64,000 bases of DNA from Candidatus Dormiibacter inghamiae. Lineage in GTDB: Bacteria; Chloroflexota; Dormibacteria; Dormibacterales; Dormibacteraceae. The stretch is from the NCBI GenBank assembly GCA_016464825.1, contig JAEKNQ010000028.1, forward strand, positions 1 to 64,000, given 5' to 3'. Shown here piece after piece: positions 24,904 through 33,874 of this stretch. The position numbers and the translations under genes are program-made. Under the pieces are notes generated by a model, which worked only from the letters and a program-made list of their open reading frames with translations, was not told the DNA's origin and did no database searches. The stretch's first letter is position 1. Each line of letters opens with the position of its first letter.

Positions 24904-26097
24904 ATGATCTCCTTTCAACTGACGGAAGAGCAGCGCGAAATGCGCGACTGGGTACACCAGTTCGCGGAGAAGGAGATCCGGCCGGTGGCGCCTCACTACG
25001 ACGAGACTGAGGAATTCCCCTGGGACGTGGTGCGAAAGGCCGCCGATCTCGGCATCTACTCGCCGGAGTTCATTTTCCAGGGCTTCCAGGACGAGACAGG
25101 CATCCTGCCGGCGATCGTGGCGGAGGAGCTGTGCTGGGGCTGCGCAGGTATCGCCCTGGCGATCCAGGGCACCGGGCTGCCGGTAGCCGCGATCTTCGCT
25201 CAGGGCACACCTGAGCAGATCGCAACCTGGATTCCCGCCTGTTACGGCAGCGCCCGCGAGCCTGCTCTGGGTGCGTTCTGCGCGACCGAGGCGGACGCCG
25301 GCTCAGACGTCGGCGCCTACAAGTCGCGAGCCGTGAAGCAGAACGGCGACTGGGTGCTGAACGGGCAAAAGGTGTTCATCACCAACGGTGGCATAGCTGA
25401 CGTCCACGTCGTGGTCGCCAGCGTGGACCCGGCGCTTGGCAGCCGCGGTCACGCCTCGTTCGTCGTCCCCAAGGCCACGCCCGGTCTGCGCCAGGGCAAG
25501 AAGGAAAAGAAGATGGGGATCCGCGCCTCGCATACAGCGGAGGTCCTGCTGGAGGACGTCCGAGTCCCGACCGACTGCCTGCTGGGCGGTGAAGATCGCT
25601 TGGAGGCCCGGCTGCAGCGCGCCCGGGAGGGTGTCTCCTCTCGCTCCAACGTAGCCATGAAGACCTTCGAGAGCACAAGGCCCATCGTCGGCGCCCAGGC
25701 CCTCGGTGTGGCTCGGGCGGCATTCGAGTTTGCACTGCGGTACGCGAAGGAGCGGAGGCAGTTCGGCCGGCCCCTGATCGACAACCAGGCCATCGCCTTC
25801 AAACTTGCTGACATGGCGCTGGAGATCGAGGCCGCTCGGGGACTCATCTGGCGCGCTCTCTGGGAGGGCAAGAACGAGGCTCGCTTCGAGCATGCCGAAG
25901 GCTCGATGGCCAAGCTCAAAGCGAGTGAGGTCGCCGTCAAGGTGACCGACGAGGCGATCCAGATCTGCGGCGGCTACGGCTACATTCGCGACTTTCCGGT
26001 CGAGAAATGGCACCGCGACGCCAAAATCTACACCATCTTCGAGGGGACCTCCGAGATTCAACGGGTGGTCATCAGCCGGACGCTGGCAGGGAACTGA
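24904..26097 (+). CDS. Acyl-CoA dehydrogenase
   Basis: 397 residues, the standard size. It has an N-terminal helical domain (FQLTEEQREMRDWVHQFAE), the FAD/substrate loop (FCATEADAGSDVGAYKSRA and WVLNGQKVFITNGG), and a C-terminal domain with RRQFGRPLIDNQAI. The catalytic glutamate is in IFEGTSEIQR near residue 383. It introduces the alpha-beta double bond in acyl-CoA with FAD, passing electrons to ETF. The gene is preceded by the 28-bp palindrome and followed after four bases by a TetR regulator. Chain-length specificity is unknown. Confidence 0.94.
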   Translation: MISFQLTEEQREMRDWVHQFAEKEIRPVAPHYDETEEFPWDVVRKAADLGIYSPEFIFQGFQDETGILPAIVAEELCWGCAGIALAIQGTGLPVAAIFAQGTPEQIATWIPACYGSAREPALGAFCATEADAGSDVGAYKSRAVKQNGDWVLNGQKVFITNGGIADVHVVVASVDPALGSRGHASFVVPKATPGLRQGKKEKKMGIRASHTAEVLLEDVRVPTDCLLGGEDRLEARLQRAREGVSSRSNVAMKTFESTRPIVGAQALGVARAAFEFALRYAKERRQFGRPLIDNQAIAFKLADMALEIEAARGLIWRALWEGKNEARFEHAEGSMAKLKASEVAVKVTDEAIQICGGYGYIRDFPVEKWHRDAKIYTIFEGTSEIQRVVISRTLAGN

Positions 26098-26101
26098 GAT
26101 A

Positions 26102-26764
26102 GTGCTCAGCGGCCGTGCCCCGGCCGCTCCGCGCCTCTCCCAACGGCGCCAGGACCGTCACGAGCGTCTGCTGGCTGCCGCCCTGGCACTCTTTGCGGGC
26201 CAGGGCTTCCATGAGACATCAGTGGACCAGGTGGTGGCCGCCGCCCGAACCTCGAAGAGCGCGTTCTACGCCAGCTTTGGCTGCAAAGAGCACTGCTTTC
26301 GCGTTCTCTTGGAGCAGGAGGGCGGCCAGCTCCTGGCGGCCGCCCAGGAAGCCGCGCTGCGGAGTGGGGGGGACCATCGGGCCAAGATCGAGGCAGGCAT
26401 TCACGGTTTCGTGGCCGCCTGTTTCCGGCGGGCGCCGGTCGCGCGACTGCTGCTTGTCGAATCGGTCGGTCTCGCTGCCGAGATCGAGACAGTGAGAACG
26501 AAGCTGCATGCCGCTTTCGCCGCGCTGGTCGAAGAGGAGGTGGGGCGCGGCCGAGCCGCAGGCGACTTCCAGGCGGTGGACGCCATCGTCTGGTCCCGAG
26601 CCGTGGTGGGAGCCGTCAACGAGGTTGTAGGAGCCGCGCTGAGGGAAGGAGGGACCGTCGACCCGGCCGGCCTGGCGGAGCAGCTGGGCCTGGTCTTCGG
26701 CAGTGGTGTTCGGAAGGGTGGTGAGCGGCAATCGGGCCTTGACAGCGAACGCATGTTCGTCTAA
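26102..26764 (+). CDS. TetR-family transcriptional regulator
   Basis: 220 residues from a GTG. The N-terminal helix-turn-helix runs ALALFAGQGFHETSVDQVV followed by AARTSKSAFYASFGCKEHCF, the TetR hallmark. The C-terminal ligand-binding domain is helical and divergent, as expected. The gene begins four bases after the acyl-CoA dehydrogenase, so both should be transcribed from the palindromic operator at 24849-24876. The likely ligand is an acyl-CoA, inferred from context only. Confidence 0.92.
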   Translation: MLSGRAPAAPRLSQRRQDRHERLLAAALALFAGQGFHETSVDQVVAAARTSKSAFYASFGCKEHCFRVLLEQEGGQLLAAAQEAALRSGGDHRAKIEAGIHGFVAACFRRAPVARLLLVESVGLAAEIETVRTKLHAAFAALVEEEVGRGRAAGDFQAVDAIVWSRAVVGAVNEVVGAALREGGTVDPAGLAEQLGLVFGSGVRKGGERQSGLDSERMFV

Positions 26765-26773
26765 GCTGAGAGC

Positions 26774-27181
26774 ATGCACACGTTGATGACCCAGCTTCGT
26801 TTGCAGCGACTGCTCCGGCTCCACGGCGAGCTGGCAGAGCGCCTGGCCGCACCGGGCACTGATCCGCGGCTGGCCTCGGCGGCGGTTCGCAAACTGCTGA
26901 AGGCAGTCGCCGATGTGCAGGAGTCGTGGCGAGCCGAAGTGGCGCGCGCGGGCACTGATCTCGGGCCGCTGCGCAGCCGCGTGACGCGGTCGATCAGCGA
27001 GCTGGCTGGCCCCTGCGTCAGCTTGGAACAGCCGGCTGCCGACCCGCTACAACTCGACGCTGACTTTCGTGAGTCGTGCGCCTCGCTGCTGCTGCTGCTC
27101 CGAGGCCTGGAGAGCACTCAGCCCGACACCCTGCGGGCCTGGTTGAAAGTGGCCGACACGCCTCTCAGGCGACCGGCCTGA
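26774..27181 (+). CDS. Hypothetical helical protein
   Basis: 135 residues from an ATG nine bases after the TetR gene. The composition is Leu, Ala and Arg rich with a heptad-like pattern (LRLQRLLRLHGELAERLA, VRKLLKAVADVQESW), suggesting a helical bundle. There is no signal peptide or membrane helix. I do not recognise the family. It could be co-transcribed with the regulator, but no role is assigned. Confidence 0.5.
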   Translation: MHTLMTQLRLQRLLRLHGELAERLAAPGTDPRLASAAVRKLLKAVADVQESWRAEVARAGTDLGPLRSRVTRSISELAGPCVSLEQPAADPLQLDADFRESCASLLLLLRGLESTQPDTLRAWLKVADTPLRRPA

Positions 27182-27616
27182 CGGCTCGGCGGTGCGGGAA
27201 CCGGTTCCGGCGCTGGCTGACAGGTCGAGCCGGACAGACGGCCGCGCCGGACCGCGCGGCTCTGACGCGGAGCGCAGCCCAGCCGGCGACCGGCCGTCGC
27301 CCGATCCACCCAAACTGCCAGGCTGGGCCCGAAAAGATCCCCGCGCTTCGCTGGCTTTCCAGCCAACGCGGCCACTGACCGCCGCTCTTCGGTCGGCTTC
27401 CGTCCAGTCGCGGACACACTCGGCCTCATTCGGGTGCTACGGTAAACGGTCATTATCGTTAGCAACCTGTCTCTCCGATTCGTGCTTGCTTCCGGTTCCG
27501 TTCCCCACCGCTGCCAATCTCGCTTTGCCGCCCGGCCGGGCGTGGTGCAGTGGGAACAGGTTCGGCGGCCCGGCGCCGCCGAAATGTAAGGCTCCGGCGA
27601 GAAAGCAAGCGCTGAC
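27182..27616. other. 435-base gap between convergent genes, no gene recognised
   Basis: Open frames here are GC-rich shadows without recognisable motifs. I see no tRNA, RNase P or tmRNA signature. The only structure that stands out is the hairpin at 27561-27583. Confidence 0.5.
27561..27583. terminator. Hairpin between convergent genes
   Basis: TTCGGCGG at 27561-27568 pairs with CCGCCGAA at 27576-27583 over a seven-base loop. It lies between the ends of two convergent genes, so it could stop transcription from either side, but no T-tract follows on either strand. Confidence 0.4.
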
Positions 27617-28192
27617 TTAGGTGCTTTCGATTCCTGCCGGGGCGTTGGCAGCCGCGTGCCCGCTGTAACGGAGCAGAAGGGAGCCGGCACGCGCCGCCCA
27701 AAGGCCGAGGCTGAGGAATAGGAAGTCGGCGGACAGGTCGTAAAGGAACCCATGCGGGCCCGAGTAGCCGGTGGCGCTGTACGGGTTGCTGCCGTAGCCC
27801 CCGCTGAAGGCGTTGCCGGTCAGCAGAGCCCGGGCGCCGAAGCGAAGGGCGATAGTGCCCAGCAGGATCAGGGCGAAGAGAACGCCTCCCTGCATCCAGA
27901 GGGCGCCGGTGCCGGGGTCGGTCCAAAACTTCATGGTCCTGATCAGATACCAGCCGACGGCCCCGCCAATCAGCAAAAACACAGGAGCCAGGAGCAGCGC
28001 CCAGGGATCAGAGAGGATGCGCGAGCCGGTGAAGGCGAGGCTGCTGCCCAGCAGCAGGACGATGATGAGGCCCGAAACAGCTATCCGCCCCGGCCGGACC
28101 GGCTGGGGCCGCATCCGCCGGCGAAGCCCGAGGCCCATGAAGAAGACCATCATCAGCAGGCCGATGATCTGGCTCTGCGCGGCACCGCTCAC
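27617..28192 (-). CDS. Polytopic membrane protein, function unknown
   Basis: 191 residues from a GTG, with about five hydrophobic segments: IIGLLMMVFFMGLGL, AVSGLIIVLLLGSSLAF, WALLLAPVFLLIGGAVGWYL, GGVLFALILLGTIAL and DFLFLSLGLWAARAGSLLL. The basic stretch RRRMRPQPVRPGR after helix 1 suggests a cytosolic loop. The arrangement vaguely recalls CcdC/DUF1453 proteins, but this is not certain. It has no clear operon partner. Confidence 0.65.
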   Translation of the reverse strand: MSGAAQSQIIGLLMMVFFMGLGLRRRMRPQPVRPGRIAVSGLIIVLLLGSSLAFTGSRILSDPWALLLAPVFLLIGGAVGWYLIRTMKFWTDPGTGALWMQGGVLFALILLGTIALRFGARALLTGNAFSGGYGSNPYSATGYSGPHGFLYDLSADFLFLSLGLWAARAGSLLLRYSGHAAANAPAGIEST

Positions 28193-28354
28193 AGGCCGAG
28201 TCTAATCACTGCCCACCGGGCCGCCAGCCACCCGAAGGCCGAAGGGCGCCCCTTCAGCGGTTCCGCGACAGTGCGCCACGAACGTCCAGAAGTGCGTCGG
28301 CGGAGGGGCCGCGGCGTCTTCTCCTCCCCCACTCTCGGGCGGTCCTCTCTCCTC

Positions 28355-28768
28355 TCAGCGGGCGACGAGGACCGGTCGGGAGGCGTGTCGGACGACTCGC
28401 TCCGAGACGGAGCCCATCAGGAATCGCTGGGCTCGGGAGACGCCCCGATGGCCGATGACTATCAGGTCGAAGCCTCCCTCGTCCGCCATGTCCAGGATCT
28501 CTTCGGCGGGCCGCCCCGCTCGCATCACAGTCTGACCTGTCACGCCCGCTTCCCTGAGCAGCGCAGTGGCTTCGTCCAGCTGAGTCTGGCGGACTGAGGA
28601 GTCCCCGGCGGGATCCTCGGCGTCGCGGATCCGGGGCGAGAGCTCCAATGCAGTTGCGACGCCGATCACCGTGACCGAGCCGTCAGCATCTCCCGCGGCA
28701 ATTCGCGAGGCCCATTCCACTGCCCGCCTGGATTCGACCGAGCCGTCATAACCTACCAAGATCTTCAT
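28355..28768 (-). CDS. Universal stress protein (UspA family)
   Basis: 137 residues with the single-domain Usp fold. It starts MKILVGYDGSVESRRAVEWA and ends with an ATP-binding type motif, GHRGVSRAQRFLMGSVS, followed by VVRHASRPVLV. These proteins bind ATP or AMP and help in stress survival; partners are unknown. It lies opposite the APC permease gene, whose start is 281 bases away. The Usp domains of the GpgS fusion in this window are more divergent. Confidence 0.92.
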   Translation of the reverse strand: MKILVGYDGSVESRRAVEWASRIAAGDADGSVTVIGVATALELSPRIRDAEDPAGDSSVRQTQLDEATALLREAGVTGQTVMRAGRPAEEILDMADEGGFDLIVIGHRGVSRAQRFLMGSVSERVVRHASRPVLVAR

Positions 28769-29049
28769 GGCTGCATCCCCTTCGGTGCGCCAGTCGTTCG
28801 GACAGGCGCGGTATTCGCTGCGAACTTCAACTTGCTTCGGCTCTGGCCCTCCATAAGCGCTGGGATGGGCGCTCGGTCGAGATGGATGACACGCTGCATC
28901 CCCTCGTGTACCATATTCGCACAGAGCAGGGGGCGGAAGGCGTCTTGGTCATTAGCCACAACAATGGCAGCGTGATCTTCCTGTCTTAGCCAGTGATTGT
29001 GGTGGCTGCGTAGCTGCAAGCTCGTGCAAGGTTTTTGGAGGGAGATCAC
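28769..29049. other. Divergent intergenic region between uspA and the APC permease
   Basis: These 281 bases must hold the promoters for both genes. Short frames exist on both strands (for example a 36-codon ORF on + starting at the ATG in GAGATGGATGAC and ending before 29000), but none shows a recognisable motif. GGAGGGAG just before 29050 is the permease Shine-Dalgarno. Confidence 0.35.
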
Positions 29050-30735
29050 ATGACCGTCACCTCTCAGCCCAGCGAGGCTCGGCCCGAGACGCAGCGGCGG
29101 ATGCGCCGCGAAATCGGTCCTATCGGCATTCTCTTCACCTCGGTCGGCATAGTCATCGGCTCCGGCTGGCTCTTCGGTGCGCTGAAGGGCGCCGAGATCG
29201 CGGGACCGGCCGCGCTTCTCTCCTGGCTGATCGGAGCGATTGCGATCCTGATTCTGGGCCTCAACTTGGCCGAGTTGGGCGGCATGTACGCGGTGGCCGG
29301 CGGTCTGGTTCGCTTCCCCCACTTTGCCTTCGGCAGCATGGTCGGCTTCGCCAGCGGCTGGTTTTTCTTCCTCGCCACTGTTACGGTGGCGCCGATCGAA
29401 ACCGAGGCCGCCCTCACCTACGCCTCGAACTTCATCCCGGGTCTGCTCCAGCCAGGCAGCAGCGGGAACCTGACCCTGCTCGGCCTGGGTGTGGCCGCGA
29501 TAGTCATGTTCCTCTTCACGATCCTCAACGTGGCAGGCGTGCGCTGGATGTCGGAGGTCAATAAATACGCCGTCTGGTGGAAGATAGCCATCCCCCTGCT
29601 GACGGTGATAGTGCTCGTGGTGGTCTCCTTTCACCCCGGGAACTTCACAGCCGGCGGCGGTTTCATCCCCCTGGGAGTCCAAGGCATCTTCATAGCCGTG
29701 TCGACCGGTGGGATAGTTTTCGCCTATACGGGCTTTGAGGGCGCTGTGTCGTTCGGCGCCGAGAGCCGGAATCCCGGCCGCGACATCCCTCTAGCGGTGA
29801 TCGGCTCAATGGCTATCGGTTTCATCATCTACATAGGGCTCCAGATTGCCTTCATCGCCGCTCTGCAGCCCTCCGCACTCAGCAAGGGGTGGTCGGCGCT
29901 GCAATTCAAAGGCAGCACTCTGGGGCCCTTCGCTGCACTCGCCGAAACGCTGGGATTGAGCTGGCTGGCGATTCTGCTTTACATCGACGCTGTGGTTTCG
30001 CCAGGCGGAACTGGTCTGCTGAGTCTGGCAGCCGCCGCCCGCACAATCTTCGCCCTGGCTCGAAACCGCTACATCCCAGACTTCTTCGCAGGGCTCACCA
30101 CCCGCGGCGTCCCACTGACAGCGATAGTGCTTTCGTTTGTGCTGGGCCTCTTTGTCTTCCTGCCCTTCCCCGGCTGGGGAGGACTGGTCGGCTTCATCTC
30201 CTCGGCTGCCGTCATCACCTATGCACTGGTTCCTCTTTCGGTGGGAGCGCTGCGCCTGCAGGAACCAGACAGGCCCCGGCCGTTTCGCCTGCCGGCCGCG
30301 TCGGTGCTGGCGCCACTGGGCTTCATAGTTGCCAACGAGCTCATCCTGTTCGCGAGCTTCGCGGTGGTTTGGAAGCTCATAGTCGCGATCCTCATCGGAT
30401 TCGCCCTGTTGGCGATCTCCCTGGCCACGACGCCTCGCGACCGGCGTCCATCGCTGGACTGGGACGGCGCCCGCTGGCTCTGGCCCTGGTTGATCGGGCT
30501 GCTCTTGATTTCCTTTCTCAGCTCGTTTGATTTGAAGAAGGCCGAAGTGCTCTTCGGCGTCAAGGTCCCCTTGGGCTGGTTGGGCTTCGGGGTCGATATG
30601 GCGGTGATGGCCATCTTCGCTGCCGTGATCTACTACCTGGCGATGAGGGTGCGCCTTGCTCCCGAGCGGGCGACGACGTACGTCCGAGAGCTGACGGCTG
30701 AAGAGGCGGAGCTGCCTAAGACGCCTGCTGCCTGA
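29050..30735 (+). CDS. APC-superfamily amino acid permease
   Basis: 561 residues with about 12 membrane helices. The first helix carries the unwound-helix motif GIVIGSGWLFG, typical of amino acid-polyamine-organocation transporters. FAYTGFEGAVSFGAESRNPGRDIP matches the helix 6 region. The start is the ATG at 29050, preceded by GGAGGGAG; a TTG at 29035 is in frame but lies before that Shine-Dalgarno. The amino acid transported is unknown. All ten ATA codons in this gene are followed by a G, an unusual pattern described under findings. Confidence 0.92.
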   Translation: MTVTSQPSEARPETQRRMRREIGPIGILFTSVGIVIGSGWLFGALKGAEIAGPAALLSWLIGAIAILILGLNLAELGGMYAVAGGLVRFPHFAFGSMVGFASGWFFFLATVTVAPIETEAALTYASNFIPGLLQPGSSGNLTLLGLGVAAIVMFLFTILNVAGVRWMSEVNKYAVWWKIAIPLLTVIVLVVVSFHPGNFTAGGGFIPLGVQGIFIAVSTGGIVFAYTGFEGAVSFGAESRNPGRDIPLAVIGSMAIGFIIYIGLQIAFIAALQPSALSKGWSALQFKGSTLGPFAALAETLGLSWLAILLYIDAVVSPGGTGLLSLAAAARTIFALARNRYIPDFFAGLTTRGVPLTAIVLSFVLGLFVFLPFPGWGGLVGFISSAAVITYALVPLSVGALRLQEPDRPRPFRLPAASVLAPLGFIVANELILFASFAVVWKLIVAILIGFALLAISLATTPRDRRPSLDWDGARWLWPWLIGLLLISFLSSFDLKKAEVLFGVKVPLGWLGFGVDMAVMAIFAAVIYYLAMRVRLAPERATTYVRELTAEEAELPKTPAA

Positions 30736-30799
30736 TACCGGCGAACTGCTCAGCGACAACTGACCGGCGGCGGGGCTGATCAGGCCAGCCGGGTTCCCG

Positions 30800-31252
30800 T
30801 CAGCGCCGGTCCTGGTCGCGGCGGTCACGCATGATGTCGAGAATGCCCCGGACCAGCAGGAACAGTCCCAACGCCAGAGCAAGCCAGACGATCCAGCCGG
30901 CCGCCTCAGCCAGGGGAGCACTGAGCCGCGGCATCAAGGTCTTGACAACGACTGCAAAGCCGATCATAGCCAGACCACCGAGGCCGGCACCCATGGCGTC
31001 GACATCAGCCTTCCCCTCCCCCTCCTGGCGCTCGACCATTGTCAGCGCGGCGGGCAGGATGGCCGGAAAGGCCAGGAAGAGGCCGCCGAAACGCTGACCG
31101 ACCAGGTCACCGGCGAGGCTGGCCACAATGGCGATGCCGGCCCCGAAGGCGAAGCGAAGCAGCAGCGGCTGCCAGGTCTGTTGCTTCAACTTCGACCAGT
31201 TGACCGCGACCTTCTCGAAGCGCTCCTCGGCAATCTCCTGCCTGACGCTCAT
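30800..31252 (-). CDS. Small membrane protein, DUF3147-like
   Basis: About 150 residues from the ATG at 31252, which overlaps the upstream gene's stop (ATGA). After a polar N-terminus (MSVRQEIAEERFEKVAVNWS) come four hydrophobic segments, such as LLLRFAFGAGIAIVASLAG, FGGLFLAFPAILPAALTMV and IVWLALALGLFLLVRG. FAGLFLAFPA-like and KTLMPR patterns resemble DUF3147 proteins. It is paired with a similar gene upstream, so the two may form a heteromer. The function is unknown. Confidence 0.7.
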   Translation of the reverse strand: MSVRQEIAEERFEKVAVNWSKLKQQTWQPLLLRFAFGAGIAIVASLAGDLVGQRFGGLFLAFPAILPAALTMVERQEGEGKADVDAMGAGLGGLAMIGFAVVVKTLMPRLSAPLAEAAGWIVWLALALGLFLLVRGILDIMRDRRDQDRR

Positions 31253-31596
31253 CCCGGCACCAGTAGATAGAGCAAGCCGGCAATTAGACCCCAGACCGCC
31301 CAGGAACCGGCGCAGGCCCCGAACGCTCCCCACCGCGGCAGAAGAACCGCAGCGGTCACTGTTGAGGCGACCAGGCCGACCGCACCCAGGATCATGCCCC
31401 CGGCTTCGCTTGCCGCTTTTGGCGGCTGGTTCAGGCCGGTCAGCAGCAGGCCGACTGTCGCGACGCTCGGGGCTCCCGCAAAAAGGCCGGCGAAGAACTG
31501 GGGCCGAAACATCGTGCTGAGTACGCTGATCACCACTACGAAGAGACCTGCCGCGACCGACTTGACAAGTACTTCGCTCCAGGGAATGCTGTGCAT
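31249..31596 (-). CDS. Small membrane protein, DUF3147-like (pair partner)
   Basis: 115 residues with four predicted helices: VAAGLFVVVISVLSTMF, FFAGLFAGAPSVATVGLLLTGL, AGGMILGAVGLVASTVTAAVLL and WAVWGLIAGLLYLLV. It shares the FAGLFAGAPS-type motif with its downstream neighbour and overlaps it by four bases (ATGA). The start lies 75 bases from the divergent GT4 gene in an AT-rich region that probably holds both promoters. The function is unknown. Confidence 0.72.
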   Translation of the reverse strand: MHSIPWSEVLVKSVAAGLFVVVISVLSTMFRPQFFAGLFAGAPSVATVGLLLTGLNQPPKAASEAGGMILGAVGLVASTVTAAVLLPRWGAFGACAGSWAVWGLIAGLLYLLVPG

Positions 31597-31671
31597 CTCA
31601 AACCCTTCTTTGATAGCAAGACTGTATGATTTGCTTCAGAAACTTAGGGAGCATATTTCCTGACCTTAACA

Positions 31672-32946
31672 ATGGACGACGCCTCCCAGCAGCCGCCTGA
31701 TTCGCTTTCGGGATTGCCCCCTAAGCCACGGCTGGCCCTGCTGCACTACAGCGCTCCACCGGTAACCGGCGGCGTTGAATCAGTGCTTGGGGAGCAGGCA
31801 GGCCGCCTTGCCGCCGCCGGCTACGACGTCCGCATGATCGCTGGGCGGGGGGACGGCGAGCTACTCCCAGAGTTGGACACCGCTCACCCCAGAGTCCGGC
31901 GCGTCTTCCGGGAGCTGCTGGCCGGGCGGGGCTCGGAGACCGAGTTCCGCGAGCTGAGCTCAACCATCGCCGGCCGCCTCCAACCGCTGCTGGCCGATCG
32001 TGACTGCGTGATAGTCCACAACGTGCTTTCGATGCCCTTCAACCTGCCGTTCACTGCTGCTCTCCTGGCCTCACGCCGCCGGCTTGTTGCGTGGGTCCAC
32101 GACGTGGTGATCCGAGACGACGACGGCTCCCCGGTCGAGAGCGTCAACTACCCTTTCAGTCTCATCAACCAGCGGCAACCGGGCGTGAGTTATGTGGCGA
32201 TCTCGGAGACCCGCCGGGAGGATCTGCGCCGGCTCTGGCGGGAGCCCGAAGCCGAGGCGGAGGTCGTCCCCAACGGCATCGACAGCCAGCGGTTTGCAGG
32301 GCTTTCGAGGAAGCTGATGGGGCTTCTCTCCCCGATTCCGGTGGACCGGGCTTGGCCACTCATTCTCATCCCACAGCGCGTGACCGAGAACAAGCGCATC
32401 GAGCTGGCTCTGGCGGCCGCGGCACAGCTGCGTCAGCGCCTGCCGGGGCTGACGGTGCTGGTCACCGGGCCGAGTGACCCGCATTCCCACCAGGGCGAGT
32501 TGCTCTCGCAGCTACTCCGTCGCCGGCAGGAGCTGGGCCTCAACGGAACAGTTCATTTTTTTGCCGAGCAGGCAGTTACTGGGCGAGCCCACCCGATCAA
32601 CACCGACGATATCGCGATGCTCTACCGCCTGAGCGATGCAGTCCTGCTGACAGGCAGAGCAGAAGGCTTCGGCCTGCCTTTGCTGGAGGCCGCCCTGGCC
32701 CGGGTGCCCGTCGTCTGTGCAGCGCTTCCCGTCTTCCAAGAGATCAGCGGCGGCGACATCTATCCCTTTCCGGTTTCCGGGGACCCCGCGTCAATCGCTG
32801 AGGCTCTACTCAAAGCATTGGACACAGTGGTCGCGCGCTCTCGCCGCCGCGTGCTCCAACGCTACTCCTGGCCGGTCATCATGGAGCAGCTGGAAGCTGT
32901 GATAGCCGGCGCGGTAGCCCCACGAGGCGTCGCCGCAGCTCCTTAG
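31672..32946 (+). CDS. GT4-family glycosyltransferase (paralogue of 7002-8219)
   Basis: 424 residues. Its N-terminus, LALLHYSAPPVTGGVESVLG, and its C-terminal donor site, TGRAEGFGLPLLEAALARVP, closely match the GT4 enzyme of the gpgS operon. It has a canonical ATG and an extra N-terminal tail of about 23 residues. It stands alone, divergent from the DUF3147-like pair. The paralogy suggests a related alpha-glycosyl transfer, perhaps acting on the same glucan. Donor and acceptor are not known. Confidence 0.9.
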   Translation: MDDASQQPPDSLSGLPPKPRLALLHYSAPPVTGGVESVLGEQAGRLAAAGYDVRMIAGRGDGELLPELDTAHPRVRRVFRELLAGRGSETEFRELSSTIAGRLQPLLADRDCVIVHNVLSMPFNLPFTAALLASRRRLVAWVHDVVIRDDDGSPVESVNYPFSLINQRQPGVSYVAISETRREDLRRLWREPEAEAEVVPNGIDSQRFAGLSRKLMGLLSPIPVDRAWPLILIPQRVTENKRIELALAAAAQLRQRLPGLTVLVTGPSDPHSHQGELLSQLLRRRQELGLNGTVHFFAEQAVTGRAHPINTDDIAMLYRLSDAVLLTGRAEGFGLPLLEAALARVPVVCAALPVFQEISGGDIYPFPVSGDPASIAEALLKALDTVVARSRRRVLQRYSWPVIMEQLEAVIAGAVAPRGVAAAP

Positions 32947-32975
32947 CCGCCTCGGCGCTGCCGCTCTTCTGCCAC

Positions 32976-33527
32976 TCAACTGCCCGGCCGTCGCGGTTGT
33001 GCGTTGCGGCTGCCGTAGCGCCGCTCCATCTCCTCTATCAGCCGCCGGCTGGCCGATTCCAAGTCAGGCGGCTCGGCCGCCTTCGCCTCCGTTGAGCTGC
33101 TCGGGCCGATCGGTCCCTGGCTCTCAGCCAGGTGAGGGCCAGCCCCCTCACCGAGAAAGGGCTGCGGGGGAGTCGCGGCCGGTGAGGCCTGGCCCGGTAC
33201 CGAACTGTTGGCGGTGCCAGTCGGTTGAGCGGCGGCGGCAGAGTCCGTCGACGTGCCACCTTCCGCTTCGGGGGTTGCCGGTTGACCGGTCTCCACTGTG
33301 GGAAGGTGACCGGCCATCGTGCTAATCGCGCGTGCGCTGTGCTCCGGCGCTGGCGCGATCTCAGTGGAGGTCGGAGAGGCAGTTGTGGCGGTCGGCTGCG
33401 GATCGGGTGGAAAAGTCTGAGATGGGAACGGCCCCCGCACCCCACCCCACCGAGAGGCCAGCCAGCCAGCCGGAATTCCAATCACGAGCCCGCCGACCAG
33501 GCCCAGCAGCAACCACGTCAAAGCCAT
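32976..33527 (-). CDS. Membrane-anchored low-complexity protein
   Basis: 183 residues. One N-terminal membrane anchor (WLLLGLVGGLVIGIPAGWLA) is followed by a long stretch rich in Pro, Thr, Ser and Ala (about 35-150) and a charged C-terminal helix (DLESASRRLIEEMERRYG). Such proteins are often cell-surface or wall-spanning. The preceding glutaredoxin-like gene ends 21 bases upstream on the same strand. I do not recognise a family. Confidence 0.6.
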   Translation of the reverse strand: MALTWLLLGLVGGLVIGIPAGWLASRWGGVRGPFPSQTFPPDPQPTATTASPTSTEIAPAPEHSARAISTMAGHLPTVETGQPATPEAEGGTSTDSAAAAQPTGTANSSVPGQASPAATPPQPFLGEGAGPHLAESQGPIGPSSSTEAKAAEPPDLESASRRLIEEMERRYGSRNAQPRRPGS

Positions 33528-33548
33528 GCCGTCCAGGATAGATCGGGC

Positions 33549-33773
33549 TCAGCCGCGCGCCAGGAGTGAGCGCAGCGAGGCCTCGGTCAGGCGTCCCTCC
33601 CCCACCACCCGACCGTCGATCAGCAGCACCGGCACCCGGAAGTCATATAGCCTGAACAGTTCAGGATCAGCATCGACGTCGAGCTCTTCAACCGCGGTGC
33701 CAAGCGAACGCAGCGCGGCAGCTGCCTCGCTGCATAGGTGACAGTCCTTCCGGCCCACGAGCTGCGCTCGCAT
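33549..33773 (-). CDS. Glutaredoxin-like thiol protein
   Basis: 74 residues with a thioredoxin-fold start, AQLVGRKDCHLCSEAAAAL, holding a CxxC pair at C11 and C14. The cis-proline is in FRVPVLLIDGRVV. The size fits the DUF836/glutaredoxin-like family, which probably exchanges disulfides in the cytosol. It starts opposite no other gene, and its upstream region (33774-33874) is short. Confidence 0.85.
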   Translation of the reverse strand: MRAQLVGRKDCHLCSEAAAALRSLGTAVEELDVDADPELFRLYDFRVPVLLIDGRVVGEGRLTEASLRSLLARG

Positions 33774-33874
33774 CGAGGAGAGCGTAAGGCACCGGAGCTG
33801 GGCCGCCTGTCAATGGTGGTACGAGGCAGGCGTGCGTTGAGACGGAATCCGCAGTCAGGGGAGACCGGCCGAGC

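Noticed and set aside
27182-27616. Possible structured RNA (RNase P, tmRNA or 6S) in the convergent gap
   Set aside because: None of the conserved core sequences of these RNAs is visible, and the gap lies between gene 3' ends.
28924-28992. Short plus-strand ORF upstream of the APC permease as a leader peptide
   Set aside because: No Shine-Dalgarno, regulatory codon run or attenuator hairpin was found.
28765-29682. 305-codon minus-strand frame extending from the uspA upstream region into the APC gene
   Set aside because: Most of it overlaps the permease. The part in the gap (near 28770-28990) has no recognisable motif, so I left it unannotated.
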